Numbered from the stretch's first letter, positions 30,286 through 37,490 are shown. The stretch: DNA of 37,490 nt from Specibacter cremeus (GCF_003946885.1 NZ_RWKQ01000047.1:1-37490); one strand, 5' to 3'. Made by a program: numbers and translations. Notes: a model not told the origin generated them from the sequence alone.

Positions 30286-30370
30286 CCCCAAGGCGACGAG
30301 CGGGCCGGACATATCCCGCCCGCTGGACGGGTTGGCGCTACCTCGGCGCTACCTCGCGCTACCTCGGCGC
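30275..30370. repeat. GAGGTAGCGC palindrome, copy C
   Basis: Left arm GCGCGAGGTAGC (30275-30286) pairs perfectly with GCTACCTCGCGC (30348-30359). The right side has three copies of CGCTACCTCG (30336, 30347, 30357). The inner AGCGGGC / GCCCGCT hairpin is identical to copy B. The left arm contains the TAG stop of the nuclease-like gene (30283-30285), and the last right arm contains the minus-strand TAG stop (30359-30361) of the GT87-like gene. Confidence 0.92.
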
Positions 30371-31663
30371 GGGCAGGGCCGCGGAACGGGAGCCGGCCGT
30401 GCGGCCCAGTTCCGCAGTGCGGCGGATCGACCACACGAGCATGACCACGAGCAGCACGTTGCGCACGGTCAGCACAAGGGCCATGACCGGGTTGGCGTGG
30501 ATCAGCGGCGTGTAGAAAAGCGGGTAGATCACGAACGTGGTGACCGCGATGCCCATGAGCAGCGCGGCCGGCACCTTCCAGCGCGCCCAGTCGTGGGCCA
30601 GCCCGGCGACCACCACAGGCACCAGCCAGACGATGAACTGGGGCGAGCCGACCTTGTTGAACACGATGAACGCCGTGACCATGAGCAGCGCGCCCTCGAG
30701 GACCAGCTCCTCGCGTTCGGCGCCGCGCCGCAGCGCCCAGACCATCAGCACGGCGCCTGCCAGCGCGGCCAGCACCAGCAGCGGCTGCATGAGCTTGGCG
30801 GCGACGACCACGCCCGGGCCGTACACCTCGGAGGAGTTGATGGCGACGTTGTCGGCGATGTGGGACCCGCCCGCGCCGAACACGCTCAGCCACACCCAGG
30901 GCGTGGAGAACGTGGCCTCCAGCTGCATGCCGCGCTCGCCCTGGTTGACGGCGAAGTCCAGCAGGTGGGCGCCCGCCCCGGACAGGATGGTGGCCGCGGC
31001 CACGACCGCGCTGACGCCCAGCCCCACGAGGAACACCCGGACCCGCCGGGCGCTGGCGATCAGCAGGGGGGCGACGACGGCGGCCGGCCACACCTTGACC
31101 CACGTCGCCACGGACAACAGCGCCGCCGCGACCAGGGGCCGCTCCGCCGCATACAGCAGCGCGATGAGCACGATCGGCGCCGTGATGCCCTCGACCCGGG
31201 CGAACGACAGGTAGCCCATGAACAGGGTGAAGAACAACCAGAACCAGGCCGGGGCGATGCCGCGTTGTGCCCGCTTCCCGCGCGTCAGGTAGTACACGCC
31301 CGCGGCGTCCAGGGCCGCGATGATCAGGGTCCAGGTCAGCAGGTACAGGTGCGGGCCCAGGGCGTTGGCGGCGAAGATCGGCAGCTGCGCCAGCACCGGG
31401 TACACCCACGGGCTGATCTTCCCGTCCAGGTCCTGCGGGTTGAAGCCCATCAGCGCCCACTGCCGGTACTGCTCGGTGTCGCTGAACGTGTCGCCGTGGA
31501 CGAAGAACGTGGCCATCCAGGCCAGGAAGTAGAGATGTACGACGGCGAAGCCCCACCACACGCTGGCGGGTGTGCGGAACCACGCCACCACGCCGGCGGG
31601 CAGGACCACGTCCCGCGCCGCGGTCAGCCGCGAAAAGAAGACCTCCGGGCCGCTGCGCCGCAT
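30359..31663 (-). CDS. GT87-like membrane mannosyltransferase (first copy)
   Basis: A 434-residue integral membrane protein with roughly ten hydrophobic segments, of the GT87/DUF2029 group, which includes PimE-type polyprenyl-phosphate-mannose-dependent enzymes. After the first membrane helix (VVHLYFLAWMATFF) comes GDTFSDTEQYRQWAL, with acidic residues where GT-C enzymes hold their catalytic Asp, and SPWVYPVLAQLP. VATWVKVWPAAVVAPLL and FNKVGSPQFIVWLVPVVV are conserved. It is clearly paralogous to the next gene (31665-33002), ending one base from it, so both form an operon. Its last codons and stop lie in repeat copy C. The role is probably in lipomannan or phosphatidylinositol mannoside synthesis; the acceptor is unknown. 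Confidence 0.82.
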   Translation of the reverse strand: MRRSGPEVFFSRLTAARDVVLPAGVVAWFRTPASVWWGFAVVHLYFLAWMATFFVHGDTFSDTEQYRQWALMGFNPQDLDGKISPWVYPVLAQLPIFAANALGPHLYLLTWTLIIAALDAAGVYYLTRGKRAQRGIAPAWFWLFFTLFMGYLSFARVEGITAPIVLIALLYAAERPLVAAALLSVATWVKVWPAAVVAPLLIASARRVRVFLVGLGVSAVVAAATILSGAGAHLLDFAVNQGERGMQLEATFSTPWVWLSVFGAGGSHIADNVAINSSEVYGPGVVVAAKLMQPLLVLAALAGAVLMVWALRRGAEREELVLEGALLMVTAFIVFNKVGSPQFIVWLVPVVVAGLAHDWARWKVPAALLMGIAVTTFVIYPLFYTPLIHANPVMALVLTVRNVLLVVMLVWSIRRTAELGRTAGSRSAALPAPR

Positions 31664-31664
31664 C

Positions 31665-33002
31665 TCAGGCGCCCTTGTGCGCGGAGGCGGGCGCGCCGTC
31701 GTCGTTCGCGGAGCCGTGCGTGGAGCGGCCGGCGGACCGGCCCAACAGCACGAGCCGGCGCACCGACCAGGCGAACAACACCACCAGCAGCAGGTTGCGC
31801 ACCGTCAGCACCCCGGCCATGACCGGGTTGTTGTGGCTGAGCGCGTCGTAGAACAGCGGGTACACGACGAACGTGGCGGCGCCGATGACGATCAGCAATG
31901 TGGCCGGCACCCGCCAGGCCTTCCGGTCGTGGACCAGGCCGACGGCGACGGCGGGGGAGAGCCACACCATGAACTGCGGCGAGCCGACCTTGTTGAACAC
32001 GATGAACGCGGTGGCCAGCGCCAGTGCCCCGGCCAGCAACAGCTCCGTGCGGTCGGCGCCGCCGCTGCGCTTGCGCACGTGCAGGGCGCGGAACACGAGG
32101 CCGGCCACGACGGCGGCCGCCAGCAACAGCAGAGGCTGCATGAGCACGGCCATGACCGGGGTGCCCGGGCCGTCGACCTGCATCGAGTTGATGTCCTGGT
32201 TCATGTACATGTGCGCGCCGCCGATGTTGAACACGCTCATCCACAGCCAGGGCGTCGTGAACGTGGCCTCCAGCTGCATGCCGCGGTCGCCTTGTTGGGT
32301 CAGGAAGTTCATGAGCCCGGGCAGCACGCCCAAGGCCGCGGCGGTCGCCGCCACGATGGCGGTCACGAGCACGCCGGCCAGCACCACCCGTACACGCCGG
32401 CGCACCACGGTGAACAGGGCCAGCACGACGGCGGCCGGCCAGACCTTCATCCACGTCGCCGCACTGAGGATGAGGGAGGTGAGGAACGGGGTGGCCACCC
32501 CGAACGAGAGCGCAACCAGCACGATCGGGGCGGTGAACCCGTCCACGCGGGCGAAGCCGAGCCAGCCGAGCAGCGCCGTGAAGCCCAGCCACCACAGCGC
32601 GGCCGGGATCGCGTCCGTGCGCCGCCCCCAGCCCGTGAGTTTCGCCACGGCCAGGGCGTTGAGCGCGGAGATCATCAGCACCCACAGGAACAGGAACGGC
32701 CCGTCGCCGAACAGGTGCGCCACGGCCATTGGCACGAGCGCCAGGATCGGGTACACCCACGGGCTCGGCCCGCTCACCCGGGTTGCGTCGAAGCCGACCG
32801 ACGCCCAGTCCCGGTAGATGAACGTGTCGCTGAACGCCTCGCCGCGCAGCGACAGCACGGCGGCGAACACCAGGAAGAACGCGTGCACGGCCAGGAACAC
32901 GACCAGCAGCCCGCGCGGCGTCTTCAACCATGTCTGGGCGCGCGCCGGCAGCACGCGGTCGCGGAGGCGGGTGAGGGCGGCGAAGAACGAGTCCGTGGAG
33001 AT
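31665..33002 (-). CDS. GT87-like membrane mannosyltransferase (second copy)
   Basis: A polytopic protein of about 445 residues, similar along its length to the downstream copy: FFAALTRLRDRVLPARAQTW, then GEAFSDTFIYRDWASVG in the catalytic loop, SPWVYPILALVP, SAATWMKVWPAAVVLALF and FNKVGSPQFMVWLSPAVAVG. The start is unclear. GTG codons at 33077 and 33050 open the frame, but neither has a strong ribosome binding site. An AGAAGGA site stands seven bases before ATC 33002, and starting there gives (M)STDSFF, which lines up with the paralogue's MRRSGPEVFF; hence ATC is proposed. It is divergent from the second MptB-like gene. The tail THGSANDDGAPASAHKGA is hydrophilic. Confidence 0.8.
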   Translation of the reverse strand: MSTDSFFAALTRLRDRVLPARAQTWLKTPRGLLVVFLAVHAFFLVFAAVLSLRGEAFSDTFIYRDWASVGFDATRVSGPSPWVYPILALVPMAVAHLFGDGPFLFLWVLMISALNALAVAKLTGWGRRTDAIPAALWWLGFTALLGWLGFARVDGFTAPIVLVALSFGVATPFLTSLILSAATWMKVWPAAVVLALFTVVRRRVRVVLAGVLVTAIVAATAAALGVLPGLMNFLTQQGDRGMQLEATFTTPWLWMSVFNIGGAHMYMNQDINSMQVDGPGTPVMAVLMQPLLLLAAAVVAGLVFRALHVRKRSGGADRTELLLAGALALATAFIVFNKVGSPQFMVWLSPAVAVGLVHDRKAWRVPATLLIVIGAATFVVYPLFYDALSHNNPVMAGVLTVRNLLLVVLFAWSVRRLVLLGRSAGRSTHGSANDDGAPASAHKGA

Positions 33003-33260
33003 GGCGGGATCCTTCTCATGCGTGCGGGGCCGGACATGGTCGGGGCGCACACCTGCGTTCCCACCGGGTACCGGCACCTGTTCGGCGGAAATGGGTAGAA
33101 TGCCAAGGACGGTGTCCTCGGCGCCTCCATTCTAGCGCAGCCCCCTTTTCGGATGCCGGCGCCGGGTGGGACGCGGAGGGGTCGACAATGCTGGCGTACG
33201 GGAATTCGGGAGGCTTGGTTGAGCGGTCCGCGAATTGCGGCGCCCGAAACAGGGAGGGCC

Positions 33261-34754
33261 GTGCAGCAACCCCAACCCGGTCTGCGCGGCGGCGCGCGAG
33301 CCGCCGTGTGGCAGGGTTTTGCCGGGTCGGTGCTGATGCTGCTCGGCTCGCTGGGCGTCGGTTGGCTGGCCGGCAGTTCGCAGCTGATCCGCACGCCGTT
33401 GTTCATCGTGGCGCGTACGACGCCGGCGGCCGTGATCACCGCCACCGTGTTCCTGTGCCTGGGCTTCATCCTGATGCTGCGGGCCTGGCTGCTGTTGTAC
33501 CGGGCGCTGCGCGGCTGGGACGCGACCACGCGCCCGGTGCTGCTGAAGGCGCTGGCCCTCTGGACGGCGCCCCTGATGGTCACGCTCCCGCTGTTCAGCC
33601 GGGATTCGTACGCGTACATCGGCCAGGGCCGGCTCATGCTGCAGGGCCTGGATCCCTACACCAACGGCATCTCGGCGCTGAACAACTACTATTCGCTTGG
33701 CCCGGACACGCTGTGGACCGAGGCTCCGACGCCGTACGGCCCGCTGTTCCTGTGGCTGGAACAGGGCGCCGTGTGGTTGTCCCATGGCAGCCCCGAGTTG
33801 GCGCTCATCCCGTTCCGGCTGGCCAGCCTGGCCGGGGTCGTGCTGCTGGCCGTGTATGTGCCCAAACTGGCCGCACTGTACGGGTTCAGCCCGCAGCGGG
33901 CATTGTGGTTGGGCGTGCTGAACCCGGTGCTGCTGCTCAACTTCATCGGCAGCGTGCACAACGACTCGCTGATGATGGGCCTGGTCGTGGCCGGCATTTA
34001 CTTCGCCTCGGTGAAGCGGCCGGTCTGGGGCATTGTGCTCGTGACCGCGTCACTGGCGATCAAGCCGATCACGCTCATCGCGCTGCCGTTCGTCGGCCTG
34101 CTGTGGGCGGGCCGGGACGCCACATGGCCGCGGAAGTTCGGCCTCTGGGCGGCCACACTGGCCATCTCCATGGGCATCATGCTCGCGGCCGGCGTCGTGA
34201 ACGGGCTCGGATTCGGCTGGCTGGCGGCCTTGCAGACCCCGGGGACGGTGTGGATCTGGTACGCGCCCGTGGGCCTGGCCGCGCATGTGCTGGGCTTTGC
34301 CACCGACCTGTTCGGCGGCCCCGGCGCGGGGGTGACCGGCGTGCTGCAAACCATCGGCCAGGGCGCCTCGATCCTCATCGTCATGGCGTTGGCCCTGGTG
34401 CCCGTCAAGCCCGGGAGACATCCGTACGCCCGGGACGTGGTGCGGCGCATGACGTGGGCGTTCGCCGCCGTCGTCGTGCTGGCGCCCATGATCCAGCCCT
34501 GGTACATGGTGTGGCTGCTGGTGTTCTTCACCACGACGGGGGTGCGCGACGGCGGGCAGCTGCGCGTCGTCTTCTACCTGACGGCGTTCTTCACGCTCAT
34601 TGCGCTGACCGACCAGCTCAGCGTGTTCCCGTGGATCCCCATGGTCGCCGTGCGCGTGGTGGCGATCGTGGTGGGCGTCCTGTGTGCCGGATATGTCATG
34701 TTCTTCGACAAGGCGACGCGCGGATTGTTCGTGCCCAGCCGGGAGTCTGCCTGA
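33261..34754 (+). CDS. MptB-like alpha-1,6-mannopyranosyltransferase (second copy)
   Basis: A 497-residue membrane protein paralogous to the gene at 27596. Shared landmarks are GSLGVGWLAG in the first helix, FSRDSYAYIGQGRLMLQGLD and PYTNGISALNNYYSLG in the catalytic loop, TPTPYGPLFLWLEQGAVW, SVHNDSLMMGLVVAGIYFA and LAPMIQPWYMVWLLVFF. GTG 33261 was chosen because CAGGGAGGGCC precedes it; an ATG-type start at 33153 would add a Gly/Arg-rich head without membrane or family features. It likely uses polyprenyl-phosphate mannose on the outer face of the membrane. The two MptB-like proteins may divide initiation and elongation of the mannan backbone, which is inference. It is convergent with the AlkD-like gene, 13 bases away. 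Confidence 0.85.
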   Translation: MQQPQPGLRGGARAAVWQGFAGSVLMLLGSLGVGWLAGSSQLIRTPLFIVARTTPAAVITATVFLCLGFILMLRAWLLLYRALRGWDATTRPVLLKALALWTAPLMVTLPLFSRDSYAYIGQGRLMLQGLDPYTNGISALNNYYSLGPDTLWTEAPTPYGPLFLWLEQGAVWLSHGSPELALIPFRLASLAGVVLLAVYVPKLAALYGFSPQRALWLGVLNPVLLLNFIGSVHNDSLMMGLVVAGIYFASVKRPVWGIVLVTASLAIKPITLIALPFVGLLWAGRDATWPRKFGLWAATLAISMGIMLAAGVVNGLGFGWLAALQTPGTVWIWYAPVGLAAHVLGFATDLFGGPGAGVTGVLQTIGQGASILIVMALALVPVKPGRHPYARDVVRRMTWAFAAVVVLAPMIQPWYMVWLLVFFTTTGVRDGGQLRVVFYLTAFFTLIALTDQLSVFPWIPMVAVRVVAIVVGVLCAGYVMFFDKATRGLFVPSRESA

Positions 34755-34767
34755 CGGTCACGGGTGG

Positions 34768-35493
34768 TCACGGCCCGAGGTGCTTGAGGGCCTCCCGGGT
34801 GGACAGCGGGCTGAGCCGGTCCCGGTGGCGGGCCACGAAATCGCGCACCCAGTCCGGGTCCGTCCTGGCATGGTGGCGCAGCGCCCAGCCGATGGCCTTG
34901 CGGATGAAGAACTCCCGGTCGGCGAGGTTCGGCACGATGACGTCCTCGAGCAGTCCGGTGTCGGTGGCCGCCTTCGCCGGGAGCTGGGCGAGGATGGCGC
35001 ACCGGCGGAGCCAGAGATCCTCTTCCGTACTCCAGGCCCGGATGACCGGCTCCATCGCGCCGCGGTGGGCCAGCAGCAGCTCACCGACCCGCGGCGCCGC
35101 GGCATCCACGAAGTCCCACCACCGGCCCGTTTCGATGACCTCCCGGTAGAACGGCAGCAGCGCCATGTCGCCGCGCGCCAGCCGGGAATCGGTGAGCATG
35201 ATGGCCGCGTACCGCTCCTCCCGGAAGGTGGCGCGGCGCCACAGCGCCTCCACCGTGGCGCGCAGTTGCCCCACCTCGGCGAACGGGTGGGTGCGGGCCG
35301 CTGCCCGCACGGTTTTCCGCAGCAGGGGCACCGGCACGCCCAAATACGGCATGGAAGATTTCATGTAGGCGGCCATGCCGTCCGCCTTCTCCGGCAGCGC
35401 CACCTGGCACAGCCGGGGCAGCAATTCCTCGAGCAGCGGCCGGTTGGGCTTTGCGGGGCGCTGGCCGGAATCGATGTCGGTGTCCACAGCCAC
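34768..35493 (-). CDS. AlkD-like DNA alkylation repair protein
   Basis: A 241-residue HEAT-repeat glycosylase of the AlkC/AlkD superfamily, which removes positively charged alkylated bases without base flipping. Helical repeats are visible: KADGMAAYMKSSMPYLGVPV, LRATVEALWRRATFREERYA, FYREVIETGRWWDFVDAAAP and LWLRRCAILAQLPAKAATDT. The active-site region WWDFVD and the DREFFIRKAIGWALRHHAR segment, with Phe/Arg/Trp, are family-typical, as is VRDFVARHRDRLSPLSTREA. GTG 35493 is used; a second GTG two codons on is possible, and neither has a clear ribosome binding site. It is divergent from the epimerase gene. Confidence 0.9.
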   Translation of the reverse strand: MAVDTDIDSGQRPAKPNRPLLEELLPRLCQVALPEKADGMAAYMKSSMPYLGVPVPLLRKTVRAAARTHPFAEVGQLRATVEALWRRATFREERYAAIMLTDSRLARGDMALLPFYREVIETGRWWDFVDAAAPRVGELLLAHRGAMEPVIRAWSTEEDLWLRRCAILAQLPAKAATDTGLLEDVIVPNLADREFFIRKAIGWALRHHARTDPDWVRDFVARHRDRLSPLSTREALKHLGP

Positions 35494-35555
35494 AGGTTAC
35501 CGCCCCCGCCGTTGCCGCCCGCGGTGGCTACTGTTGTCTTATTGGAGGTGGGAGC

Positions 35556-36539
35556 ATGCGCGTCGTCGTCCTCGGTGCCACCGGGCACATTGGCAGCTAC
35601 CTGGTCCCGCGCCTCGCCTATGCGGGGCATGACGTGGTCGCGGTCAGCCGCGGCCGGCGCGAGCCCTACCACGAGGACCCGGGTTGGGAGATGGTGCGCC
35701 GGGTCAGCGCGGAGCGCACCGAGCAGGAGTACGACGTCGATTTCGGCAACGTGATCACGGGGCTGGCCCCCGATGTGCTCATCGACCTGATCTGCTACAC
35801 GCCCCGCCAGGCGGAATACCTGCTCGTCTGCCTGCGGGGTTCATGGACCCGGGTCATCTCCTGCGGCAGCATCTGGGTCCACGGCCACGCCACCGAGGTG
35901 CCGTTGACCGAGGCGAGCCCGCGCAACCCGTTCGGCGACTACGGCATCCGCAAGGCCGCCATCGAGGAAATCCTGCTGGGCGAAACGCGCGCCGGCGGGC
36001 TGCAGTGCACCGTGCTGCACCCCGGCCACATCAGCGGCCCCGGCTGGCCGGTCGTCAACCCGGCCGGTAATTTCGACCTGGCCGTGTGGGAACGGCTGGC
36101 CGCCGGGCGCCCGGTCACACTGCCGCTGCTCGGGCTGGAGACCGTCCACCACGTGCATGCCGACGACGTCGCCCAGGCGTTCGCGCTCGCCGTCGACGCC
36201 GTGGACGCCATCGCCGGGCAGAGCTTCCACATCGTCTCCGACCGGGCCCTGACGTTGCGCGGCTTCGCCGAGGCGGTCGCGGGTTGGTTCGGGCGTGACG
36301 CCGCGCTCGGGTTCGCCCCGTGGGTCCAGTTTGCCCGCGAGGTCGGCCCTGAGAACGCGGCGGCGACTCTGGACCACATCGGCCACAGCCCATCGGTCAG
36401 CAATGCCAAGGCCCGCGCGATGCTGGGCTACCGGCCCCGGTACACGTCGCTGGCCGCCGTGGCCGACGCCGTGCGCTGGCTGGCGGCCAACGGGCGGATC
36501 GATGTGCCGTTGCGGGACTTCGGCCCGCACCCGGTCTAG
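35556..36539 (+). CDS. NAD-dependent epimerase/dehydratase family protein
   Basis: A 327-residue extended short-chain dehydrogenase. The NAD site is VVVLGATGHIGSYLVPRL, followed by DVVAVSRGRREPY. The catalytic Tyr-x3-Lys appears as YGIRKAAIEEILL, with Ser in VISCGSIWVHG. CTVLHPGHISGPGWPVVNPA and VHHVHADDVAQAFALAVDA are usual in nucleotide-sugar epimerases and related reductases. AMLGYRPRYTSLAAVADAVR is the standard C-terminal end. The substrate is not evident; no sugar-nucleotide genes adjoin. ATG 35556 has a strong GGAGGTGGGA site. Its TAG stop overlaps the minus-10-like TAGTGT of the next gene. Confidence 0.88.
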   Translation: MRVVVLGATGHIGSYLVPRLAYAGHDVVAVSRGRREPYHEDPGWEMVRRVSAERTEQEYDVDFGNVITGLAPDVLIDLICYTPRQAEYLLVCLRGSWTRVISCGSIWVHGHATEVPLTEASPRNPFGDYGIRKAAIEEILLGETRAGGLQCTVLHPGHISGPGWPVVNPAGNFDLAVWERLAAGRPVTLPLLGLETVHHVHADDVAQAFALAVDAVDAIAGQSFHIVSDRALTLRGFAEAVAGWFGRDAALGFAPWVQFAREVGPENAAATLDHIGHSPSVSNAKARAMLGYRPRYTSLAAVADAVRWLAANGRIDVPLRDFGPHPV

Positions 36540-36542
36540 TGT
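36537..36542 (+). promoter_or_regulatory. Minus-10 element of a probable leaderless promoter (PrmC-related gene)
   Basis: TAGTGT overlaps the stop codon of the epimerase gene and lies eight bases before ATG 36551. Confidence 0.4.
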
Positions 36543-36550
36543 TGGGACCC

Positions 36551-37369
36551 ATGCAACCACTCACCGACGACCGGCTGGACGAATTGGTGTCCCGCCTGCG
36601 CGCGGCGGGCTGTGTGTTCGCCGAGGACGAGGCGGCCGTGCTTGCCGAGGCCGCCGCGAACGAATCCGAGCTGGCGGCGCTGGCGGCGCGCCGGGTGGCC
36701 GGGGACCCGCTGGAGCACCTGGTCGGCTGGGCCGTGTTCGGCGGCCGTCGGATGGCCGTGGCGCCGGGCGTGTTCGTCCCCAGGCGGCGCACCGAATACC
36801 TGGCCCGCCGGGCCGCGAAGGAGGTGCGCCGTGCCGTTGCGGGGACGGCGGCCGGCCGGGCACCCGGGGACGCCGCCGTCGTCGTTCTTGAGCTGTGCTG
36901 CGGGGTCGCCGCGGTTGGGGCGACCCTGGCCGCCGACTTCCCCGGACTGGAGGTGCACGCCGCCGACATCGACCCGGCGGCGGTGGCGTGTGCCCGGCGC
37001 AACCTGCCGGGCGGGCGGGTGTACTGCGGCGACCTGTTCGAGCCGCTGCCGCCGCGATTGCGCGGCCGGATCGCCGTGATCGCCGCCAACGCCCCGTACG
37101 TGCCGACCGGGGAGATCCCGTACATGCCGCCCGAGGCCCGGTTGCACGAACCGGATGTGGCACTCAACGGCGGCCCGGACGGGCTGGACATCCAGCGCCG
37201 CGTGGCCGGGCAGGCCCGGGCGTGGCTGGCGCCCGGCGGCGTGCTGCTCCTGGAGACCAGCGTGCGGCAGGGCCCGGAAAGCCGGCGGATCCTTCAGTCC
37301 CATGGGTTCGCGGCCCGCATCCGGCACTCGAGCCGGTTGGAGGCGACCGTGGTGATCGGCCGGTCGTAA
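36551..37369 (+). CDS. PrmC-related putative protein-(glutamine-N5) methyltransferase
   Basis: A 272-residue SAM-dependent methyltransferase of the PrmC/HemK superfamily, in the separate PrmC-related branch. The N-terminal helical domain is LTDDRLDELVSRLRAAG to LAARRVAGDPLEHLVGWAVF. FVPRRRTEYLARRA stands where PrmC has its FVPRPETE motif. The SAM site is VVVLELCCGVAAVGATLAAD, then VHAADIDPAAVACARRNLPG. The substrate motif is NAPYVP instead of the standard NPPY, which is characteristic of this branch. HEPDVALNGGPDGLDIQRRV follows. The methylated substrate is not known. ATG 36551 fits a leaderless-like promoter; TTG 36539 is an alternative. Confidence 0.87.
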   Translation: MQPLTDDRLDELVSRLRAAGCVFAEDEAAVLAEAAANESELAALAARRVAGDPLEHLVGWAVFGGRRMAVAPGVFVPRRRTEYLARRAAKEVRRAVAGTAAGRAPGDAAVVVLELCCGVAAVGATLAADFPGLEVHAADIDPAAVACARRNLPGGRVYCGDLFEPLPPRLRGRIAVIAANAPYVPTGEIPYMPPEARLHEPDVALNGGPDGLDIQRRVAGQARAWLAPGGVLLLETSVRQGPESRRILQSHGFAARIRHSSRLEATVVIGRS

Positions 37370-37426
37370 TCGGTGCGCCGGGGGTTCAAATTCCTCGCCG
37401 GCCCCGCTAGCCTCAATGCCGTGTAG

Positions 37427-37489
37427 TTAGGCTGGCTGGCGGGTTGTCAAGCGGGTGTTGTCGGCGATGATCTCGATGTCGATGGTTGC
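37427..37489 (-). CDS. Possible C-terminal fragment of an unrecognised protein
   Basis: The minus strand entering from the right edge reads ATIDIEIIADNTRLTTRQPA followed by TAA at 37427-37429. Composition is protein-like, but only 20 residues are visible and I do not recognise the family. It may equally be non-coding. Confidence 0.3.
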   Translation of the reverse strand, partial: ATIDIEIIADNTRLTTRQPA

Positions 37490-37490
37490 C

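Noticed and set aside
31572-33098. A 508-residue plus-strand frame
   Set aside because: Gln/His/Arg/Gly-rich antisense shadow of the second GT87-like gene.

Overview
This is a gene-dense, very G+C-rich stretch of actinobacterial chromosome. It is most likely from the Micrococcaceae (Arthrobacter in the broad sense). That placement is inferred from the aceE / DUF3052 / AhpE neighbourhood, the long-form GAPDH, the two MptB-like mannosyltransferases, TAnnnT promoters placed directly before start codons, and strong third-codon-position G+C bias. I see no prophage, CRISPR array, complete insertion sequence or secondary-metabolite cluster.

Layout. 1-2357: start of aceE (minus), then DUF3052 protein, AhpE-like peroxiredoxin, sirtuin and tRNA-Val(UAC). 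2358-2871 has no protein gene; it holds the tRNA terminator and a minus-strand candidate small RNA with two stem-loops carrying the same C-rich 11-nt loop. 2872-10539 is a sugar-acid island: IclR regulator, MHS-type MFS carrier, D-2-hydroxyacid dehydrogenase, 3-hydroxyisobutyrate-dehydrogenase-like enzyme, gluconate 5-dehydrogenase-like SDR, L-idonate 5-dehydrogenase-like MDR and 6-phosphogluconate dehydrogenase. Together they suggest L-idonate/5-ketogluconate to gluconate to 6-phosphogluconate to ribulose-5-phosphate; no gluconokinase is present. 10695-12889: cysE, cysK and msrA on the minus strand. 12944-15301: Nif3-like protein, coiled-coil/zinc-ribbon protein and a VOC protein on the plus strand. 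15350-18198: yaaA, long GAPDH and the RNase P RNA with its terminator. 18381-20722: N-carbamoylputrescine-amidase-like hydrolase plus APC permease, behind a perfect palindromic operator. 20806-27499: housekeeping and small accessory genes (GNAT, flavodoxin-like, secreted HNH nuclease, small coiled-coil protein, RF3, acyltransferase, peptide deformylase, tRNA-His, oligoribonuclease). 27596-34754: four polytopic GT-C type mannosyltransferase-like proteins, two MptB-like and two GT87-like, interrupted by a winged-helix/PD-(D/E)XK nuclease-like gene. 34768-37369: AlkD-like repair protein, NAD-dependent epimerase and a PrmC-related methyltransferase. The right edge has an unrecognised partial frame.

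Most worth following up: (1) the paired C-rich-loop RNA at 2544-2698, where G.U wobbles show the minus strand is the folded RNA; (2) a dispersed palindromic repeat built on GAGGTAGCGC with one, two and three right-arm copies, two of which flank the nuclease-like gene as 53-bp direct repeats with one mismatch and whose arms supply the TAG stops of three genes; (3) a second palindrome family (TTGAGCYYGTCGAAA) between convergent genes; (4) apparent non-canonical starts (CTG, ATC) in two membrane-protein genes; (5) perfect DnaA boxes ahead of two nuclease-like genes. All functional calls come from reading the sequence; no database search was run.
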